A DNA stretch of 64,000 nt from NCBI GenBank assembly GCA_902702965.1, contig CACRXP010000149.1:1045673-1109672 (forward strand). Direction: 5' to 3'. The DNA comes from Spirometra erinaceieuropaei. Taxonomy: Eukaryota; Platyhelminthes; Cestoda; Diphyllobothriidea; Diphyllobothriidae. The stretch's first letter is position 1; every line of letters starts with the position of its first letter. Under the pieces are notes generated by a model, which ran no database searches, had not been told where the DNA came from, and saw only the letters and a program-made list of their open reading frames with translations. Below, one piece after another: positions 58,412-64,000 of the stretch. A program made the position numbers and the translations under genes.

Positions 58412-59403
58412 GCACCTCCACCACCACCACCATCACCACCATCGAAACCACCAACAACTCCACAGGAGTCATAAAACTCAAGTATTGCGCTCAAACGAGG
58501 TAGACTTCCTTTTCTTTCTTTCTTCTGCACCTTTTTCTCTCAAGTATTCCCCTTGTTACACTGCTATACAGTTTTGTGTCACGGGAAGAGTGTACGACTA
58601 GAGCGAAATCTGACAGATGTTAACGAAGTATTATTTTTGAGCGAGTTTCCAGGCATTTACTGAAGTTTTCCTGGTCAAGGAGTGCTTGCCAGATCGAAAA
58701 AAACAAGTCACTTAAAAGGCGGTATTTTTGTAAGGCATATAGACTGGCTGCAAGTACAATTTTCCTTAACTAAGTAATCTGCTCGATTAAAGCTGATGCC
58801 GATTAACCTCTTGCGCGTTCATCAGATGCCAAACATACGACGAGAAAGCAGTTCAGTTCGCCTATAATTAATTTAAAAGTGGATTATTCCCGTCCGTTAA
58901 AACTGTTTCACGCGTGCATACAATGCAACTGCAAAGACAAATCACACTCGCGAATGGGATTCATAAACACGAAATAAAAAGTCATGTGCATGTCAGACTG
59001 TGCATAAGGACGGGAAAACTATCATTATGAAATAATGAGAAAAGTAGAATCAACATACTGGGGATACGAAAAAAGACAACGGACTTCCGGGGTAAAGTAA
59101 ACAAAAGTGAGGCAAAAACGTTGCTGACGGTTATTTAGCTTCAATTCGGAAAAAGAATTTCCTCAATTATTAAAATCATTCTGGCTTAGCATGTAATTGC
59201 GCTTTTTGACGAGTAGACAAAGGGCAAGCGTCCATAAGTTAACACGATGACATTAAAAAGGATTACCTACGTGTCTAAAGTAGATTACGCATGCAACGGT
59301 CCAACGAACATGCAGATACCCAGCACGCACACGCGATGCGCTTGCCCATCGATCTAACACGGTGTCAGGGTCTTTGAAATATCGGTCGATACTTTTTCGT
59401 TAG

Positions 59404-61662
59404 AATGAATGCAGAGTTGGTGGTTTATCGTGTGTCAGACAGTCTAGAGATGATGTTTAACTTTTTGGATAATTTCCTTCGCCTCATTATCGCCCTTATT
59501 GTTCCTGAATTGCTGCAACATAAGGTTAGGCATGCCTTCAGGTCCCTGACTAGCTTGATTTTGCGTTATCTCTTCCCATCTCGGAACTCGATAGAATCGC
59601 CCCTTGGTGAGTGCTCTGTTAGTTTTGACTGCTACCGCATTGGCTGCTTCGAAGCTAGGTTTTTAAATTGAACTATGATCTGGTTTCGTCCGATTGTCGT
59701 TTTTTATCTTGCGCAGTCGTAGACTGACAGTGAGGAAGGGCATATTGTCGAACTTTTTGCTCTAATACTGATAAGAGATTGTCAGACAAATTATGAAATG
59801 TAGTAGGGAGTGTCTTAAATGAATGTTCGCTTCAATTAGAGCACACGATCAGAGTTTCCCATGAGCCCTGATGCTGCATGATTAAGATCATTCTTATCTG
59901 CCATGTAAATTTTTTGGTCTACTTACCTCTACTTTGTAGTTAATGCTACTTCAACCAGCCTCCGGCCTAAAACACAAGATCCTCCGGTCACCAGTCTCCT
60001 TCTCCAGCATAAGCAGCATTACACTCATAAGGACAATCTATACACTGATCCAGTCTACGGATCTCGGGAACCCCAGCACCAACAGCAAGGTGAAACGAGG
60101 GAACTAGAGGAGATCTTTAAACACGGCGGCAGCAGCGGCAGCAGCAGCAGAAATGACTGCAACGGAAACGGTGATATCAGCGATAACGGTATCACTCGGG
60201 ACCGCGAAAACGGCAGCAGCAGCTGCAGCAGCAGAAGGAACATTGGCTGTGACAAGGTCCATAACAGAAGCGAAAAGAGCAGCGACAGCAGAGTTAGTGG
60301 CACGAACGGAATCGATTGTGACAACATCGGAAATTGCAACGACAGCGACAGCAGTAGTGACGGCAGCAGATGCAAAGAAGGAGGGGAAAATAATGATAAA
60401 AGTGAAACTGACAGCAGCAGCAACAGAAGCAACGGAAGCAGCATCGGCAGCAGCGGCGACATCAGCAACAACAACAGCAGCGAAGGAAATATTATAACCA
60501 ATGACGAAATTAGAAGCAACAAAACTGACAGCCAAGGAAGGAGCAGTGGCAGCAGCAGTGGCAGCAGCAACGGCAGCAGCAGCGACAGCAGCAAAGACAG
60601 AATATTCGACAACGGCTTCAAAGCATCCTCTCTGGTGGCACCCCATCCAAGTTCAGCACCACCACCAGCACCACCACAGGGTCATTCATTCAGATATCCA
60701 AGCTCTTCAGCGCTCAAATATACTGGCTCCTCGAGGATGCTCAGGTAGGCGTATCTCCCGATCAATTTTCGTACCATTCATTCTATTTAAATACTCCTAC
60801 TTCTTATCTAGATACGGAATTCAGTCATCCCACGGAGAAGTTATCTCAAAAGGGGAACGACCAATCCACTTCCAAATGAAATGTCCTGAACGTGATCCGC
60901 ACGGATCGCTTAGAGGAGTAGAGGGAGGTGGATCTTGGTGCGCACGATGCGAATTCCTCGAACTCAAGGCCCAGGGTACGTCCGCTTCTGTCTGCATCCT
61001 CCATTTGGCCTACAAGAATGCATAAAACGCATTCGCTTTCGCAGGACTCTCAACCGGTACTGTCGCCGTCCTGAAGAAGGGAACTTTTGCAGACAAGGAC
61101 GATGGCAGTTCGCTCGCTAGTGAACCATTACTCGGTCATCTCAATCAAAGTTCCAGCAGCCTAGAACCCTCCAAGTCGTTGTCGACAGAGTCTCCGGCAC
61201 ATCCGTCTGCGGAGTCATTTCATGATTGGAAGATTTCCCCTCGTAAGTCCTATAATAAGAATGCAGCATTTGTCTGGTAGTGATGCACTTTCCAGCATAA
61301 GAAATTAATGCTTTGTTCATAAGTCTGGAGAAGTATTGATAACTTCATTCTACGTCCAATAGAAATGAGGAGGGTTATAGTTCCACATCTGTACACTGTT
61401 AAGCACTAATTCTTGGGGAATTTGGGTTGCGTACCTACAAGAATGTGAATCGGTCACAATATCCTCACATGATTCCTTACCCACAGATTTTAGCAGACAT
61501 CGCCTGTCACTCTCATATCTACTAAACTCAACTATTAACACTTGAACCAGGTTTAGCACGTCTCCTGTCTATTTTGCTTTAGGGCCCACGCCTTCGTATT
61601 TCTATGTGGACGCGGTAAGTTCTAGACCGGAATTAATGCACACAGATGGCACTATGTGCTGA
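59404..61662 (+). CDS. Duplicated gene block, copy 3 (exons 0-4 and possible 3' end)
   Basis: Exon 0 59404-59606, exon 1 59940-60744, exon 2 60812-60975, exon 3 61045-61242, exon 4 61583-61614. Splice sites and phases are as in copy 2, and exon 1 is open throughout although an in-frame TAA lies just upstream in the intron. Exon 1 includes a private insert (about 30 codons, SDNGITRDRENG) and lacks the 38-codon duplication of copy 2. The protein changes in exons 2-4 are few (FLQL to FLEL, YVDV to YVDA). If exon 4 is terminal, the frame ends at TGA 61660-61662, and an AATAAA at 61913-61918 would serve as the poly(A) signal. Unlike copies 1 and 2, no gypsy element follows, so this is the best candidate for the block with the original 3' end. 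Function not recognised; Ser-rich tail following a hydrophobic exon. Confidence 0.65.
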
Positions 61663-63415
61663 CTACTATAACCTCTCTTATGCATTTGTCATTTCGTTGA
61701 GTCAGTCTTCTCTTTATCCCTCAGACGCAATTAGGCTGGCATGAAGGCCGCTGGAGGAGAAGAAAAAGGAGCGTAATTAAGGCCCTCAGACGACTCTTTT
61801 GTGGATGTCGCTACAGACCACTGACAGAAGACTAAGTATGCCTGCCTACTAGGACTCAGGATCTCTCATCCCACTACCTGTAATGTTATTTTTTACAGTC
61901 TAATACGTGTTTAATAAAGACTGATTTTGTTTGGCCTTGTATTCTTGCAGTTACTTTGTACGTCAGTGTGAGTTTGGGTAGGCAGAGTCCGGAAGTTTGT
62001 TCCGGTCTCTTAGCCTTCTGCATTCGCCTTGACTACACTAGCAAAGGAGACGAAGCCCAGAAGAGAAATGCCTTACTGGAGGACTAAGAGTAGCCAATGA
62101 CTATTCCTGCAAGAACTATGTGGTTCCATGATGAATGCTCATTATTAACCAGATCACGTCCACGACTCAGCCAATGACGTATAGAGCGATGAGTCCGGAA
62201 GTCCACGAGGGGAACAGACAGAAAGTGTACGGTGATAGATGAGAAATCAGGAAGCTCATTTCAAATCTACCGTACGGATAGTGACAGAGCTTTCGATGCA
62301 AGAAGGGTTTGCCTGTGTCTGTGCTAATGATAGTTACCCACTGTCGATACAGAAAATAGCGTAAATTTCCGGAAGCAATTCTTCAAGCAGCCCACTTTTT
62401 GTTTGTCTCTCCCCCCCCTACGCTTACGAGGAACACAGCAGTCACAAATATCGGACAGGCTCCGCCATAGTCATGCTGGCTCCAGTGGATTCTCAAATGT
62501 ACTTTGTGCTTTGAAGACACGAGGAAAGGCAATCTTAGGGACCACGTGAGCATTAGCTGGATTATTCATGCATTTTTCAATCACTTGAAGCGACAACGTT
62601 GGCTGTCAATTTTCCACGGTGTAGCACCGTTGACCCTCGAATCCTTTCCCGAGATAGTTGTTTATACCTCTTAGATCATTCAACAGCATTTGTCGTCGTG
62701 TGGACGCAGTGATTGACTGGTGGAGTCGGGAGACTGCAGTATTCGATCTCAGTAGCCCAAGTAGAACGCGCTTACACAGGCGCTTATTAGCCCCTGCAAG
62801 TCCTGTGTTGAGGCGGAGTCTTACCCCCGTACGTCAGCTTCCTTTAACGCAGCGGCTGCGCTGATTGCCGTCTAAGCATGATCCTACATACATCATCTCT
62901 CGTCTCAGGCTACTATACTTCACACCGGTAAGCGTCTTGACCGGCAACCTAAACGAGATGACAAAATTCGGTGTGCGTTTGTGTCGGTATACTCGATCAT
63001 CATGTTTTTTGTACAATTTCTCCTTCCATACGTAAAACTTCCGAGGGAGAGGCGACATACAACCACGTTGGCGGCTATGGTTAACTGGGGTCGTCTCTCC
63101 ACTAAACAAGTTGTGGCGCAGCGTTAGATTCGGCAGCCAGCTTGGATGTCTAAGAAGGCCTACTTAATGGTGTCACTCTTTACTCCCCCACGGTGGAAGG
63201 GGGTGGCAATGGGTCCTATACAAATACCAGAAAATCACTCCGTCTACCAGCTGGCAGGAGTTCATTGATGCAAAGATGCGGTCGAGATAACCTACGTAAC
63301 AGCCACCGCTATCTGATGCCACAAGCTGTTATGGTGACGACTCGTTGTGACAGCCTGCCATGTCCGTTCCCTTTTAGACAACACTCAAAGCAACTGACCG
63401 GAGAGGACGACAGCA
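61663..63415. other. 3' flank of the duplication, nothing coding recognised
   Basis: A segment ttacgaggaaca-agcagtca-a-atatcgga at 62425-62456 matches the DNA directly after exon 4 in copies 1 and 2 (43880, 52796). About 800 bp present here are therefore missing there, where the gypsy fragment follows instead. A poly-C run lies at 62410-62418. Confidence 0.5.
61913..61918 (+). promoter_or_regulatory. Candidate poly(A) signal AATAAA
   Basis: It lies about 250 bp after the possible stop of gene block copy 3 and is followed by a T-rich stretch. In copies 1 and 2 this region is absent. Confidence 0.4.
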
Positions 63416-63744
63416 TTGGTCGCTCGAGAAATAATAAGCATTAAGGGGAGGGTAGTGAGGAGGTGGGCGCCCGAAGCGGACGCCCAGAGGCAGAGCGACA
63501 TCCTTGCGATCCGGAAAAACATAGCTTGGCAACTTGTCTGTTTGCTGCAGGGCACCAACGACCGTCTGATTACCCAGCACCTGCCTCTTCGGAGAACCAA
63601 ATTCGTAACCATTGTCAGCACCTTCGTTTACCTCCAATGACCACATTCGAGGATCTAAAGAATATGATTTACGAAGATCAGGGCGTCCGCTTTGATATGT
63701 ATGCAAACCTCCGTTTCCATACGGCTCCACTGCTGCCTGTGTGA
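63416..63744 (+). pseudogene. LINE endonuclease (APE-type) fragment
   Basis: Frame 1 reads ILAIRKNIAWQLVCLLQGTN and DRLITQHLPLRRTKFVTIVS, corresponding to the INDRLM.LRLPLRGDKFATIISAYAPP block of LINE endonucleases often annotated as craniofacial development protein 2. A frame change then gives PPMTTFEDLKNMIYED, matching PPMTSSDAAKDKFYEDL. Broken and isolated from a reverse transcriptase within the window. Confidence 0.8.
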
Positions 63745-63956
63745 CTCAAGTCTGAGACTATCACGGCGCGTCAAGCACTGTGGCTTAGAAGGCTGCTGAC
63801 TGACGCCCCAACTCAGTCCACGCAGCCTGCCCACTTGTGTATGTGTGGAGTGGCAGATTGGTGGGCTGAGAGACAGGCCGAAGCGGCTCCTTCTTAACGT
63901 GACCAAAGGCACTCTCACACATTTGGGATGTACGCCGCTCAATCTCGTTGTGTGAA
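63745..63956. other. Unassigned stretch next to the LINE fragment
   Basis: Probably decayed LINE or flanking DNA; no feature recognised. Confidence 0.3.
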
Positions 63957-64000
63957 ATCATGATGCTTGTGTTTGGGGGCGGGGTGGGGGGGGGAGGGGG
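63957..64000 (+). repeat. G-rich low-complexity end
   Basis: ggggg runs (gggggcggggtgggggg) reach the window edge and could form G-quadruplexes. The extent is unknown because the window ends. Confidence 0.8.

Larger units (their letters stand above)
42340..61614 (+). repeat. Tandem segmental duplication, unit about 8.9 kb
   Basis: The end of exon 4 recurs at 43868, 52781 and 61614, giving spacings of 8913 and 8833 bp. Between these points the two complete intervals carry the same order of parts: truncated gypsy, inverted-repeat element M1, telomere-like patch, solo LTR, CTC microsatellite, exons 0-4. Identity looks about 93-97 percent, with several indels. The leftmost block has only exons 1-4; its left edge (about 42340) is diverged and has no visible exon 0. 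Confidence 0.93.

Noticed and set aside
1..64000. CRISPR arrays, operons, ribosome binding sites
   Set aside because: The sequence is eukaryotic in every gene-level feature, and no regularly spaced direct repeat array is present.

Overview
The window looks like nuclear DNA of a parasitic flatworm, most likely a diphyllobothriid-type tapeworm (Schistocephalus, Spirometra or Dibothriocephalus group). The evidence is the repeat content: a Penelope-like element with a C-terminal GIY-YIG domain, LINE fragments with the FGCP/DLTKAFDTVN-type reverse transcriptase and the craniofacial-development-protein-2-like endonuclease typical of these genomes, Ty3/gypsy relics, a relic mariner-type transposase, tRNA-derived SINEs and TTAGGG-type (CCCTAA) repeats. 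The eukaryotic signals are consensus GT-AG introns with pyrimidine tracts and matched phases. The taxon is inferred from remembered repeat families, not from a search. There is one assembly gap (21954-22404).

Layout. 1-6.2 kb: a dispersed repeat, a 329-bp foldback element and a nearly intact Penelope-like element (PLE) whose 5' end is a large inverted repeat around a hammerhead-like core. 7.0-8.1 kb: an intronless 363-codon gene on the minus strand with faint RhoGAP-like features. 8.2-20 kb: mostly decayed mobile DNA (a small inverted-repeat element, a broken LINE, a second PLE 3' end, SINE heads). 21.4-24.4 kb: a three-exon gene for a Ly6/uPAR-type (quiver/sleepless-like) GPI-anchored protein; the last exon of a paralogue lies at 36.3 kb. 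27.5-28.2 kb: a deleted mariner relic. 33.2-34.0 kb: interstitial telomeric repeats, one array bracketed by inverted flanks. 37.7-38.6 kb: an 0.9-kb foldback element.

42.3-61.6 kb is the most striking part. An approximately 8.9-kb unit is tandemly repeated (two full units plus the end of another). Each unit joins an exon block of one gene (exons here called 0-4, with conserved splice sites and phases) to a 5'-truncated, dead Ty3/gypsy element, a small inverted-repeat element, a solo LTR with a 5-bp target duplication and a CTC microsatellite. The exon block encodes a hydrophobic exon, a Ser/Asn/Gly-rich exon built from AGC/GGC-type triplets, and three short conserved exons. The gypsy copies share nonsense mutations, so the element was dead before the duplication. 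The three exon blocks have diverged mainly in the triplet-rich exon, including one 38-codon in-frame duplication. 61.6-64 kb holds a likely 3' end of the third exon block, a LINE endonuclease fragment and a G-rich end.

Apart from the two Ly6-type loci, the 7-8 kb gene and the duplicated exon block, I found no protein gene I can support. Most other open frames are short and unlike known proteins.
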